Positions 8,517 through 18,090 are shown, numbered from the stretch's first letter. The stretch: 35,886 nucleotides of DNA from Planctomycetaceae bacterium UBA4732 (GCA_002404095.1 DHJA01000223.1:1-35886); one strand, 5' to 3'. Notes: generated by a model not told the origin, from the letters alone. Numbers and translations: made by a program.

Positions 8517-9071
8517 ATGGCGCGCGCGTGGAAAACCTGGTTGAGCCGAACGGCGTTTCTCGCCGTGGCGGCGGTCGCGTTGGCCAACGCGGGTTGCCTC
8601 ATCGCCGCCGTCGGCGCGGCGGCCGGCGGCGCCGCGGCCGTCAGCTACGCCTACTACACCGCTCCGTTAATGCGTGAATACCCTGTCAACTACGCGGATG
8701 CGTTGGCGGCGGTCAAAACATCGTTGACCGAATTGCAATTCCCGCTCATTAAAGAACAGCCCGATGGCGCTAGTACGCTTATCGAAACGCGCACGGGCGA
8801 CGGCCTATCGGTGAAAATCTTCCTCGACGTATTGACAAGCCCGGTGCCCGCCGACGGTTCTCTGACGCGAATCTCTGTGCGCGTCGGCCACTTTGGCGAC
8901 GACGCCGTCAGCGCCCGTATCCAGGATCAGGTCGCCAAGCATATGCCCGCGCCGCCTCCGCCCGCGCCTTCGCCTGGACCTGTCGTGGCCAATCGGCCGG
9001 GCGGCGGTCGTCCTGTGGAAACCGTCGCGCCGCCTTTGGCCAATCCCGTCGTTCCCGCCAAACGGCCGTGA
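8517..9071 (+). CDS. DUF3568 family lipoprotein
   Basis: 184-residue exported lipoprotein. The N-terminal Arg/Lys region and hydrophobic helix end in a lipobox-like LANAGC, predicting lipidation at Cys29. It is followed by the Ala/Gly-rich AAVGAAAGGAAAVSYAYY stretch and the DUF3568 body (YPVNYADALAAVKTSLTELQFPL..., then a strand pattern ending ISVRVGHFGDDAVSARIQDQV). The C-terminus is a Pro-rich tail (about 145-184) not needed by the family. ATG at 8517 is fixed by AAGGAGGA at 8501-8508, eight bases away. Function of DUF3568 is unknown; probable location is the periplasmic face of a membrane. It precedes the S41 protease in the same direction with a 99-base gap. Confidence 0.84.
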   Translation: MARAWKTWLSRTAFLAVAAVALANAGCLIAAVGAAAGGAAAVSYAYYTAPLMREYPVNYADALAAVKTSLTELQFPLIKEQPDGASTLIETRTGDGLSVKIFLDVLTSPVPADGSLTRISVRVGHFGDDAVSARIQDQVAKHMPAPPPPAPSPGPVVANRPGGGRPVETVAPPLANPVVPAKRP

Positions 9072-9170
9072 CGCCCGCCGTTCTCCTCTCGCCCGCCGCG
9101 ACCCGGCGGGGTATAATCCAGTCGTTGAAGCGTCGAACCCGCCGTCTCTTTGCCGGAGGAAGTTCATCTC

Positions 9171-10592
9171 ATGCCGCGCCGCAATCTTGCCTGGCTCCTG
9201 GGCGTCGTCTCCCTGACGCTGCTCGGCGCCGCCGTCCTTTATAGCGCCCCGACTCGTGAGAAGGACAAGGACTATGAAATGGTCCGCCTCATGGTCGATA
9301 CGCTTCACGAGGTGCGCGAGCGCTACGTCACCCCCGTCGATGAGGAGCGCGAAAAAAAGCTCGTCTCCGACATGATTAAGGGCGGCCTCGAACGACTCGA
9401 CCCCCACTCCACCTACATCGACCCCGAGGAATACAAGCAGTTCACCAAGACCAGCAAAGGCAAGTTCGGCGGCATCGGCGTCCACGTCGGCGCCGACCCG
9501 CAGACGCGCGGCCAACTCACTGTCATCAGCCCTATGCCCGGCACCCCGGCTTACAAGGCGGGCGTACTGGCCGGCGACGTCGTCCTCAAGATCGACGGCA
9601 AGGCGACCGAACAGATGCGCCTCGGCGAGGCCGTCGATATGATCCAGGGCGACCCCGGTCAGACGATCACCCTGACCGTGCGCCATGAAGGCGCGGCCGA
9701 GCCGATTGAACTGACGATGGCGCGCGAAGAAATCCACGTCCCCAGCGTCCTCGGCGACCTTCGCCGGGCCGACGATCCGGCGCGCTGGGATTATATGATC
9801 GACAAGACAAACAAGATCGGCTATATCCGCATCACGAATTTCGGCGAGACGACGACCGCCGAAGTGCGCGTGGCCGTCGAGCAATTGGAGAAGGAAGGGG
9901 TGCGCGGCCTGGTCATCGACCTGCGCAACAACCCCGGCGGCCTGCTGCAATCGGCCGTGGAGATTTGCGATCTGTTTTTGGAGAAAGGCGCGATCGTCAG
10001 CACGCGCGGCCGCAACCATGAGGAAAAAACATGGGAGGCCAAACCGGAAGGTACGTTGCTGCTGCCGGCCGATAAACATCCGATGGCTGTACTCGTTAAC
10101 AAGTTCAGCGCCAGCGCCAGTGAAATCGTCAGCGCTTGCCTGCAGGATCACCAGCGGGTCACGGTGGTCGGCGAGCGCAGCTACGGCAAGGGAAGCGTGC
10201 AGAACATCATTATGATGGAGCACGGCGCCAGCGCCCTCAAGTTGACGACAGCCAGTTACTGGCGGCCGAGCGGCAAGAACATTCACCGCTTTCCCGACCG
10301 CAAGGATTTTGAGGCGTCCCACATCGACCCCGACGAATGGGGCGTGAAGCCGGATGAGGGCTTTGAAGTACTCATGAAAGATACGGAACGGTACGAATAC
10401 CTCGTCTACCGCAGCGACCGCGACATTGTGCGCGACGGCAAAAAAGAAGAGAAGAAAGAGCCGGTTAAGGGCGAAAAGGACAAGAAGCCGCCGTTCGTGG
10501 ACCGCGTTTTGGAGAAGGCGCTGGAGCGTGTGAAGGGACAGATGGAGAAGGCGGCCGCGGCCATGCCGTCGGAAAGGACATACCTCCGTTGA
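9171..10592 (+). CDS. S41 family C-terminal processing protease (CtpA/Prc-like)
   Basis: 473-residue exported serine protease that cleaves C-termini of proteins in the cell envelope. An N-terminal signal anchor (LAWLLGVVSLTLLGAAVLYSA) is followed by a helical cap, a PDZ domain (GGIGVHVGADP to about residue 180), and the S41 core with GYIRITNFGETT, VIDLRNNPGGLLQSAVEI, the serine motif NKFSASASEI (serines about 313-317) and the general-base lysine in SYGKGSVQ (Lys340). A Lys/Glu-rich stretch follows the core (about 425-450). ATG at 9171 is preceded by GGAGGA at 9155-9160. It probably works as a housekeeping or stress protease; the lipoprotein upstream could be cotranscribed. Confidence 0.93.
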   Translation: MPRRNLAWLLGVVSLTLLGAAVLYSAPTREKDKDYEMVRLMVDTLHEVRERYVTPVDEEREKKLVSDMIKGGLERLDPHSTYIDPEEYKQFTKTSKGKFGGIGVHVGADPQTRGQLTVISPMPGTPAYKAGVLAGDVVLKIDGKATEQMRLGEAVDMIQGDPGQTITLTVRHEGAAEPIELTMAREEIHVPSVLGDLRRADDPARWDYMIDKTNKIGYIRITNFGETTTAEVRVAVEQLEKEGVRGLVIDLRNNPGGLLQSAVEICDLFLEKGAIVSTRGRNHEEKTWEAKPEGTLLLPADKHPMAVLVNKFSASASEIVSACLQDHQRVTVVGERSYGKGSVQNIIMMEHGASALKLTTASYWRPSGKNIHRFPDRKDFEASHIDPDEWGVKPDEGFEVLMKDTERYEYLVYRSDRDIVRDGKKEEKKEPVKGEKDKKPPFVDRVLEKALERVKGQMEKAAAAMPSERTYLR

Positions 10593-10647
10593 CTGGGTGT
10601 CAAACGGAGGATCATATAACCTCTGTCGATTCAGCTGGGGTAGACCA

Positions 10648-10977
10648 CTAGGCTCCTTCAGGCGCGAATTCGCGGGTTGGGATTTGTTTCGTTTCCTTGT
10701 CCATGTGAAGAAAGTCGATCGGCCCGTCGTGGCAAAGATCGACTTCGTGTTCCTTCAGGGCGTCCTCCCATTCAATGAGTACACTGCCGATGTGGGTCGG
10801 GCTAACGTACAACGTCCCTTCATTCGGCGCGAGTTTCCTTCGTATCGCCGCCTCCGCAAGGCTGACAAACGCTTAGGCGAGGTCGATCACGTCGGAACGC
10901 GGCGCGGCCGCACCATAGCCGTCCCAGTTCTCCGCCAATCGCCGCATCGCTTCCAGTTGCTCGATCATTGTAGCCAT
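10648..10977 (-). pseudogene. WDGYG-motif hypothetical protein with an internal stop codon
   Basis: A 109-codon frame on the minus strand from ATG at 10977 to TAG at 10650-10648 is interrupted only by a TAA at codon 35 (10875-10873). The first part reads MATMIEQLEAMRRLAENWDGY..., with an ENWDGYGA motif I associate with small planctomycete hypothetical proteins. The second part continues in the same frame as a sensible soluble protein (AEAAIRRKLAPNEGTLYVSP... IGSVLIEWEDAL ... GPIDFLHMDKETKQIP). The continuation in one frame points to a single nonsense change, for example CAA to TAA. It lies about 78 bases behind the acetyl-CoA synthetase gene on the same strand. A sequencing error or readthrough is possible. 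Function unknown. Confidence 0.7.
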
Positions 10978-11055
10978 ATAACTGATCCTCGCTAACAATC
11001 TCGCTTGGCAAACCTTATCCATCTATTCTATCGCTAACGCCGACTGCATTGGCGT

Positions 11056-13017
<1,962 letters not shown>

Positions 13018-13120
13018 GGCGGAGGCCCATCGGGGTACGTCGGCGAATGAGGGGCGATAAAGGTCAGAGATAAGCGCCGGGCGGGCCGGCGTCAAGGAGT
13101 ACGGGGATGCTGATGCCCAT

Positions 13121-13164
13121 GCCAAACTGCCGCGCCAACGCGCCACTTGGCGCGGAGGTTTGGC
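13121..13164. repeat. 18-bp imperfect inverted repeat
   Basis: Arms 13121-13138 (GCCAAACTGCCGCGCCAA) and 13147-13164 pair over 18 positions with two adjacent mismatches and an eight-base loop. It lies about 100 bases upstream of the acs start, so it may be in the acs leader or be an independent palindromic repeat. Confidence 0.55.
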
Positions 13165-13199
13165 GCAACGTAAGTTGTTGGCAGGTTTCTCTTTTGAAG

Positions 13200-13326
13200 G
13201 GCTTGCGCGGCTTTGCACAAAAAGTCCCGGTCCTCGCCGTAAGTCCTTAATTGAGAGCCTTGCCTTCGTCGTAAGTCCTTATTTTTCGACCTCGCAAGGC
13301 AATTTTTGTGCAAAGCCGGCTTGCGC
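13200..13326. mobile_element. MITE-like element with terminal inverted repeats and 9-bp flanking duplication
   Basis: A 109-base core (13209-13317) begins with GGCTTTGCACAAAAA and ends with its exact reverse complement (13303-13317), giving 15-bp terminal inverted repeats. It is flanked on both sides by the identical nine bases GGCTTGCGC (13200-13208 and 13318-13326), as expected for a target-site duplication. The interior carries the direct repeat CGTAAGTCCTTA twice (13238-13249 and 13270-13281, 32 bases apart) and no coding capacity. The structure fits a non-autonomous mobile element. A transposase able to move it is not in this window. Confidence 0.55.
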
Positions 13327-13469
13327 CAATGCGCCAAAGTTTTCGCCGCCCTGACCGGCTGCCCTTAGTTCTTATGGTTCTGGCACTGGTCCAGACGAAG
13401 CATAGGGAAAAGTACGCGATGAGCTTCAATGCCGATTCCTTTACCTCTTTGAACTGTCGCGGAAGAATT

Positions 13470-13498
13470 TTGGGTGTAAACCGGGAAGCGACTATAAT
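13470..13498 (+). promoter_or_regulatory. candidate sigma70-like promoter with perfect -10
   Basis: A perfect TATAAT (13493-13498) has TTGGGT (13470-13475, three of six matches) 17 bases upstream. The next start codon on this strand is at 13554, about 50 bases on, so it would drive the small hypothetical gene and the decayed gene behind it. The -35 is weak. Confidence 0.4.
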
Positions 13499-13553
13499 CC
13501 GGGAGGCAAAGAATCTAACAAGGGATCGCCTGATTCGTCGCAGAGGGCGCATA

Positions 13554-13889
13554 ATGGCCATATCACCTGTCAAATCGGCACCGGCATCGTCGGCGGACAC
13601 GGTGGAGGAACGCTTCCGCCGCCTGGCCGCCGCCTGGCACAGAGACACGGACTACCTGTCCTCAATGGACGAGGCGGACAGTCATCCGGCATACCAGGAG
13701 ATTATCCGCTTAGGCTCTGAAGTCGCGCCGCTGCTTCTGCGCGACCTCGCGGAGAACCACACGCATTGGTTTGCTGCTCTGGAAGCGATTACCGGAGCGC
13801 GGCCGATACCGCCATCGGCCGCCGGCAACATCCCCAAAATGGCGGAAGCCTGGCTCCGCTGGGCAAAAGACAACGGCTACCAATGGTGA
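13554..13889 (+). CDS. small conserved hypothetical protein, first gene of a two-gene module
   Basis: 111-residue soluble protein. The recognisable core is HPAYQEIIRLGSEVAPLLLRDL, then HWFAALEAITGARPIPPSAAGNIPKMAEAWLRWAKDNGY. It is a pattern I recall from short proteins of cyanobacteria and planctomycetes that sit directly before a DUF7689-like gene; the pattern is from memory, not from a search. ATG at 13554 follows AGAGGG at a usable distance. Its stop overlaps a GTG (GTGA, 13886-13889) that opens the next, broken, reading frame, so the pair was once translationally coupled. Function unknown; a toxin-antitoxin-like or accessory role is conceivable from the small size and pairing. Confidence 0.72.
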   Translation: MAISPVKSAPASSADTVEERFRRLAAAWHRDTDYLSSMDEADSHPAYQEIIRLGSEVAPLLLRDLAENHTHWFAALEAITGARPIPPSAAGNIPKMAEAWLRWAKDNGYQW

Positions 13890-14208
13890 CGCCGCTCGAA
13901 TACGTGTTCCCCCGGCCTAAGCAGGGGCGACTACCGCGTGACGAGCCCGCCGGACAGCGACTACAACTGCATCGCGTGGGCCGCCGGCGGCTCCCACGCT
14001 TGGTGGTAGCCCGGCCGAGATGTGGACCGTGAGTATTGGCCCTTGGGTGTGCCGTGCGAGCGGACGCAGGCCGCTTTTGCGGCAGCCTTCACTTCTCTTG
14101 GCTACACTGTTTGCGAAAGCGAGGGTCTTGAATTTGGTTGAGAAGATAGCCCTGTTCGCGGATGCGGCCGGCAAGCCGACTCACGCCGCCCGGCAATTGC
14201 CTGGAGGC
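13886..14208 (+). pseudogene. frameshifted remnant of a DUF7689-like protein
   Basis: Three reading frames must be joined to recover a DUF7689-like protein. From GTG 13886 the frame reads VTPLEYVFPRPKQG. An extra base in the GGGG run near 13925 shifts it to DYRVTSPPDSDYNCIAWAAG...HAWW, then a TAG at 14007-14009 stands where the family has a third Trp. The same frame goes on REYWPLGVPCERTQAAFAAAF...LGYTVCESEGLEFG until TGA at 14139-14141. A second shift then gives EKIALFADAAGKPTHAARQLPGG. The expected end of the family after this motif (a WTSKLG-type segment) is missing, so the 3' end is lost as well. It follows the intact small gene at 13554 with a GTGA overlap. Clearly dead unless the sequence has several errors. 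Confidence 0.75.
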
Positions 14209-14302
14209 AGTTTGTACGATCTGGCGGAAGCGGGTAAGCTAATCATCGTTGCCCGAGTCGAAGGCAAAAGTATCGGTTTTTTGCAACCCGTGGGAGTTGG
14301 TT

Positions 14303-14773
14303 ATGAAAATGTTGGCTGAGGTCATGCTGGAGGCCGTGCCTGTATCTAACCTACCCTGGCTCTATAAATATCTGGACTTTTACTTTGACGACGAGGCCGA
14401 GGACGGTTCGGATGATTTACGCACCAGCACCTGGTTCCTTGTTGACATGCCAATCGAACATTTCGGCTGCAAATTCACAATCGACGAGTTAGGACCGATG
14501 ATGAGCGATCCCTGGCGCCACGACCACGAAAAGGAGCGTGAGGCGACCATTCTTGCCTGGGTCGAAGACGACGACGGCTGGGAAAAAAGTCTAAAAAAGT
14601 GTCCTATAGTGGCCGCTATCCGACGCGGCGAACTATATTTTGTGGACGGGTGGCATCGGGCTAAACTCGCTCGCCTAGCTGGTCAAACCACTGTGTACAC
14701 ACTGGTTAGCGTCAGGGAGCCTGAACCGGATCAGCCTGTTATCAGGTCGTTCAGAGAGGAAACGCGAGTCTGA
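14303..14773 (+). CDS. small protein with ParB-like VDGWHR motif
   Basis: 156-residue acidic protein. The only motif I recognise is GELYFVDGWHRAKLARLAGQTTVYTLV (Asp115 to Arg119 is DGWHR), which resembles the box of ParB/Srx-type domains where a DG-x-HR sequence contacts nucleotide. The upstream part is rich in Asp/Glu (FYFDDEAEDGSDD) and carries ILAWVEDDDGWEKSL. ATG at 14303 has GGGAG about seven bases upstream. An open frame extends further 5' but overlaps the DUF7689 remnant region. Codon choice is less GC-biased than in the neighbours, in keeping with an accessory gene. It converges on the unknown gene at 14782-15243. Function unknown. Confidence 0.6.
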   Translation: MKMLAEVMLEAVPVSNLPWLYKYLDFYFDDEAEDGSDDLRTSTWFLVDMPIEHFGCKFTIDELGPMMSDPWRHDHEKEREATILAWVEDDDGWEKSLKKCPIVAAIRRGELYFVDGWHRAKLARLAGQTTVYTLVSVREPEPDQPVIRSFREETRV

Positions 14774-14781
14774 AAGTCGTT

Positions 14782-15243
14782 TCACTCGGAAGCCTCGTAT
14801 TCCGATGTACTGGTTCCGCCCCCGCCACCTCGGCCGCGCGAGTCATCGGCGAGAGTTATCTGCCCACAGAAAATATGGAGGATGCTGTATTCCTCGGTCC
14901 GCAGGATTGGCCGGCCTTCACCCCAATTCTGCTCCTTCCGGGTCTGCAGAGGCAGCATCAGCGCCGCCGCCAAATGGTAGGGCGGATAGTTGTGGCGGAC
15001 CCCTGTCGCGTCATCGTCGTTGCGGATGCGGTTCTTCTTCTGCGTCTCCTCATCCCAACCGAGAACGCACCGGGTATCGAGCCTGATGGCGCCGGGCAGC
15101 GTCAGGAATACCCTACGGTTGAGCAATTCGTCATGCGTCGGGTCATATTCGGTAAGTCCGCACCACTCGTACTCACCGCGGCCTTGTCTGGCGTCAACAT
15201 CCCGCCGCGCTGCATTGCCGCTAACCTGCTTGCTGATTCTCAT
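14782..15243 (-). CDS. unknown protein, last gene of the DUF4129 operon
   Basis: 153-residue protein that I do not recognise. It is hydrophilic, without signal or membrane segments, and reads like a folded domain in the middle (CGLTEYDPTHDEL, RVFLTLPGAIRLDTRCVLGW, NYPPYHLAAALMLPLQ). A Gly-rich tail (about 135-145) ends it. Its ATG at 15243 overlaps the stop of the truncated FHA frame (ATGA), as if translationally coupled. The first 20 residues are Arg/Asp-rich and may come from sequence rearranged together with the FHA truncation, so the true N-terminus is uncertain. It may itself be a hybrid or partial gene. Confidence 0.45.
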   Translation of the reverse strand: MRISKQVSGNAARRDVDARQGRGEYEWCGLTEYDPTHDELLNRRVFLTLPGAIRLDTRCVLGWDEETQKKNRIRNDDDATGVRHNYPPYHLAAALMLPLQTRKEQNWGEGRPILRTEEYSILHIFCGQITLADDSRGRGGGGGTSTSEYEASE

Positions 15244-15494
15244 TCGTACCGCCGCAATTGATGTGTAGACAGAGTTGCGGGATTGGACAGTGCTGCCGAT
15301 TCAGGCCCGCCACGCGCACACAAGGAGGTTGGGAACACCTGGAAAGGCATTGTACCCGCTACTCGCGCGGCCGCAAACAGCCGAAAGATAGGGTGGGCTT
15401 CCTTGGTCCGGCCGACGAGGAATGTGTCGTGCCCGTCGAATACGAACTCCCGGCCTTGGTGCGGTCCTGAGATGATGGTCAGCTTGAGCTTCAC
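15240..15494 (-). pseudogene. truncated FHA-domain gene
   Basis: 84-codon frame whose first 35 residues are the start of an FHA (phosphothreonine-binding) domain: KLKLTIISGPHQGREFVFDG, then DTFLVGRTKEAH with the conserved GR pair. After residue 36 the similarity stops: the following SxxH, the beta strands and the N residue of the phosphopeptide site are absent in all three frames. The remaining 48 residues look unrelated. ATG at 15494 overlaps the stop of the DUF4129 gene, and its own stop overlaps the start of the next gene, so the operon layout survived while the domain was lost. It probably results from a deletion or recombination. As it stands it cannot bind phosphothreonine. Confidence 0.65.
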
Positions 15495-17437
15495 GACAGG
15501 CTCCTCAAGCTCGGTTGTTCCGCGGCCGTCTCCAGACGCTTCCAGAGTTGCCGCACCACCTCCAGAGAGTTACCAGGCAGCGGGCTGTAATCATAAGCCG
15601 CGCGGGCGTACAGGGTCGTGAACCTGCGTACGTCCATCTCCAATCCGGGGAACTCCTCGCCGAGCCGTTTGGCGAACTCCAGCGGCGTCTCTTCCGGCCG
15701 CCGTTCCACGTTCCGCTCCCGCGCCCAGGCTTGCAATGCGGCGAAGGTGTAGCGCACCACTTCCTTGATCGGTAAGCGGTCGCCGCGACCGTCGAGGAAT
15801 GGGCTGACGTAGGAGGCGAACGGTCTCGCCGGCGCGGCGCGCTCCGCTTGCTCGTCATCGTCGCTTTCCCCGGCTGCCTCTCTCACCCGACCCTTGAAGA
15901 GGTTGGACCAGAAGTTTTGCAGGGCGCGGAGCAGATTCTTGGCCCAATCGGTGAAATTGGCGAGAAACTTGAGACCTTCCTTTAGCAAGAAGAATATGAC
16001 CACCAGGATGAGCGCGGCGAAGACGATCCATTTGAGGACCGTGCCAATGCCGGCCAGTATTGCGGCCCAGTTCCACGACGATTGAGGGCGTGGCGGTGGG
16101 GGCGAATCGCGTGACGGTTGTTTTTGCTGCTGGCTGGAGCCTTTATCTTTCTCGGCCGGCGGCGCGTCTTTTTGCGGGGCTTGGCCCGACTTTGAGGGCG
16201 GCTTGTCTTTCGCCTTGCTTGGGCTTTCTCCTCCTTTATTTTTCTCCCCGGAACTCTTGTCCTTGTCCGATCCCTTGCCGGCGCCGTCCTTATCCTTCTC
16301 GCCGTTCGAGCCGCCCTTGTCTTTGTCCTTTTCGCCGCCCGATCCGCCTTTGTCCTTAACGGGGCTGCCCTTATCTTTGCCAGTGGCCTGCGAGTCCTTG
16401 TCGCCGCCGGACGGCTTGCCTTGGTCCTTCGGCTGATCGCCGATCCGATTGCCCTCGGCCTTGCCCGAACTGCCGCCTTGTGAGGCGTATTTTGACGCTG
16501 ACAGTTTCTCGGAACCGAGGGACTGATACGGCATCAGCGCGTATTCCGGCCGAGGCCGCGGCAGCAGGGCGCCGATCACCAGAAGCGCGACGATCAGGCC
16601 GCCGCCGGCCGTCAGCCAAGCGAAGGTCATCGCGGCCGGCATCCGCAAGCGGCGTTGCCGCAGGTAGCGGCGCAAGCTCAAAAAGCAGGTCGTCAACAGC
16701 AGGCCCAGGCCGCAGCCGACGTACATACTCATCAGCCAGAAAGCGTACTGCCGTCGCGCCGTTTCCTCCGCCGGAATCAACGCCTCGCCAAGGCCGAACA
16801 GCGGCAACGCGCCCAACGAGAAGTAGATCACCCAGGCGCCAAGGACGCGCCGCTTGTTGCGTCCCTCGCGGAAGCGCTGGTAGCGCTCCCACCAACCGAT
16901 AAGCCAGCCCGCTGAACGCTTATCCTTCTCCACTGTCGGCGATTCCGTTTCGGCGGCCGCCTTCTCAAGAGCCTCGCTCTTGGCCGGTTTTTCCAGGCCG
17001 GTCGCTTGCAACAGTCCTTCGCCGCCGACCTCGGTTTCCTCGTCGATCTGTGTGCAGTCGCGGGTCAGCCGGTTGGAACACCACCAAACGACGCCTACCA
17101 GGCCCAGGTTGATAAGCCAATTGAACGAAGCCGCCGCGCTGTCTTTAGGATACTGGACGTAAGTCTGCATGCCGATCCAGGTGAGTCCGGCAAGGACCAG
17201 GCCATACAGCCTTGCCCGGCTGGCGCTTTGCGTTATTGAGATGCGCGCGACGAGGACGGCGCCAAAGACGAAGAAGAACAGAATCCACTGAAGGCGATCT
17301 TTATAGGCGCCGCTCTCGCTGTAGAGGATTTCCAAAAGGAAGAAAACCAAGCTGCCGACAAGGCCCATGAGCAGGGCGGGGCTTATCGCCAAGGCGACGT
17401 AATCGGCCAGCGTCTGATTGGATCGCTCGGAGGACAT
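15491..17437 (-). CDS. DUF4129-domain multi-pass membrane protein
   Basis: 648-residue membrane protein. Several hydrophobic helices occupy about residues 10-130 (LLMGLVGSLVFFLLEIL, ILFFFVFGAVLVARI) and 210-320. A long very charged linker of KDKG/GEKDKDK repeats runs about residues 340-460. One more helix follows (WIVFAALILVVIFFLLKEGL), and the C-terminal DUF4129 domain ends it (VVRYTFAALQAWARERNVERRPEETPLEFAKRLGEEFP...), the region usually found next to transglutaminase-like and MoxR-type gene sets. ATG at 17437 lacks a strong ribosome binding site but removes an Arg-rich non-family extension. It begins 25 bases after the YkgJ-like gene and overlaps the FHA frame by four bases, so it is mid-operon. 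Precise role unknown; the linker is low complexity. Confidence 0.75.
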   Translation of the reverse strand: MSSERSNQTLADYVALAISPALLMGLVGSLVFFLLEILYSESGAYKDRLQWILFFFVFGAVLVARISITQSASRARLYGLVLAGLTWIGMQTYVQYPKDSAAASFNWLINLGLVGVVWWCSNRLTRDCTQIDEETEVGGEGLLQATGLEKPAKSEALEKAAAETESPTVEKDKRSAGWLIGWWERYQRFREGRNKRRVLGAWVIYFSLGALPLFGLGEALIPAEETARRQYAFWLMSMYVGCGLGLLLTTCFLSLRRYLRQRRLRMPAAMTFAWLTAGGGLIVALLVIGALLPRPRPEYALMPYQSLGSEKLSASKYASQGGSSGKAEGNRIGDQPKDQGKPSGGDKDSQATGKDKGSPVKDKGGSGGEKDKDKGGSNGEKDKDGAGKGSDKDKSSGEKNKGGESPSKAKDKPPSKSGQAPQKDAPPAEKDKGSSQQQKQPSRDSPPPPRPQSSWNWAAILAGIGTVLKWIVFAALILVVIFFLLKEGLKFLANFTDWAKNLLRALQNFWSNLFKGRVREAAGESDDDEQAERAAPARPFASYVSPFLDGRGDRLPIKEVVRYTFAALQAWARERNVERRPEETPLEFAKRLGEEFPGLEMDVRRFTTLYARAAYDYSPLPGNSLEVVRQLWKRLETAAEQPSLRSLS

Positions 17438-17462
17438 GGAAGTAAACCGACGGAAATTGTTT

Positions 17463-17990
17463 CTATTGGAGCGCCGCGGCGTCTTCCGCGGTATATCGCG
17501 CCGCCAGCTGAATCTCGTCTTGGAGCGAGACGGCGGCAGGCAGCGGACTGGTCTGGGGATCGAGACAAAAGAGATTCCATTCCTCGCCTTCGACCCCTTT
17601 TTGACGCACGTACCAATCTCCGCCCGCGGTCTTCGCCAACGGAAACAGTGAGCAAGCCGCCGGCTTGTACTGATATTTATCGCCCTCGGCGGCGCCGACC
17701 TTGTGCAGCACACAGCCTTGGTTAAAGAAGACGCACCAGCCGCCCACGACGCGCAGCATGGGCAGACCGTCCTTGCGCCGGCCGCTCAGGAAGCCGCCCT
17801 TTTCGATAACCTTGCGCCCCTCCGGCCGCAACCCCGGCAGGAACTTGGACAGGTTCGCGTCAATGCGCTGTACTTCGTCGGGATAGACGCCGGGACGACC
17901 GTTCTGACAGCAAATGCCGTCGCAGCCGCGTCCGTAGATGCACTCGAACTTGGCTTCAGCCAGATTGACGACCGGCAGACTCGTCGGCAT
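17463..17990 (-). CDS. YkgJ-like cysteine cluster protein
   Basis: 175-residue protein with cysteine groups in YkgJ/DUF3109 order: CIYGRGCDGICCQNGRPGVYPDEVQRID at the start, GGWCVFFNQGCVLH in the middle, KPAACSLFPL, and a late NLFCLDP. Eight-plus conserved cysteines suggest a bound metal, zinc or an iron-sulfur cluster; the family's activity is undefined. ATG at 17990 is preferred because GAGGG lies eight bases upstream; a GTG 14 codons earlier (18032) is in frame. It starts 100 bases after the end of the Rpn-like gene and is followed by the DUF4129 gene, so probably in one operon. Confidence 0.82.
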   Translation of the reverse strand: MPTSLPVVNLAEAKFECIYGRGCDGICCQNGRPGVYPDEVQRIDANLSKFLPGLRPEGRKVIEKGGFLSGRRKDGLPMLRVVGGWCVFFNQGCVLHKVGAAEGDKYQYKPAACSLFPLAKTAGGDWYVRQKGVEGEEWNLFCLDPQTSPLPAAVSLQDEIQLAARYTAEDAAALQ

Positions 17991-18090
17991 CGTCGGCGCC
18001 CTCGGAGACTTGGTTGGGATGAATGCCGTCACGATACGGGACGGTGTGGGTCTTTTCCAGTGTACTCAGTTTAGGCGCCCCATCGGCAGT

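Larger units (their letters stand above)
13018..13553. other. gene-free region with palindromic elements
   Basis: About 535 bases between the divergent acs and small hypothetical genes contain no credible gene. They hold a long imperfect hairpin (13121-13164), a MITE-like element (13200-13326) and a promoter for the rightward gene (13470-13498). The stretch 13330-13465 shows nothing I can name. Apparent open frames here cross the palindromes and look like chance. Confidence 0.6.

Noticed and set aside
8805..10322. Long minus-strand open frame (505 codons) opposite the S41 protease
   Set aside because: It mirrors a well-supported gene, lacks any recognisable motif and is the usual by-product of GC-rich codon bias.
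10597..10995. Plus-strand open frame of 132 codons after the S41 gene
   Set aside because: The opposite strand gives the better protein (WDGYG-type) broken by only one stop; the plus frame has no motif or ribosome site.
13247..13648. Minus-strand open frame of 133 codons upstream of acs
   Set aside because: It crosses the MITE-like element and the start of an intact plus-strand gene; composition is not protein-like.
14209..14319. Continuation of the DUF7689 remnant frame (SLYDLAEAGKLIIVARV...)
   Set aside because: It reads like protein but has no family match I know and overlaps the ParB-like gene start; not enough to call a gene.
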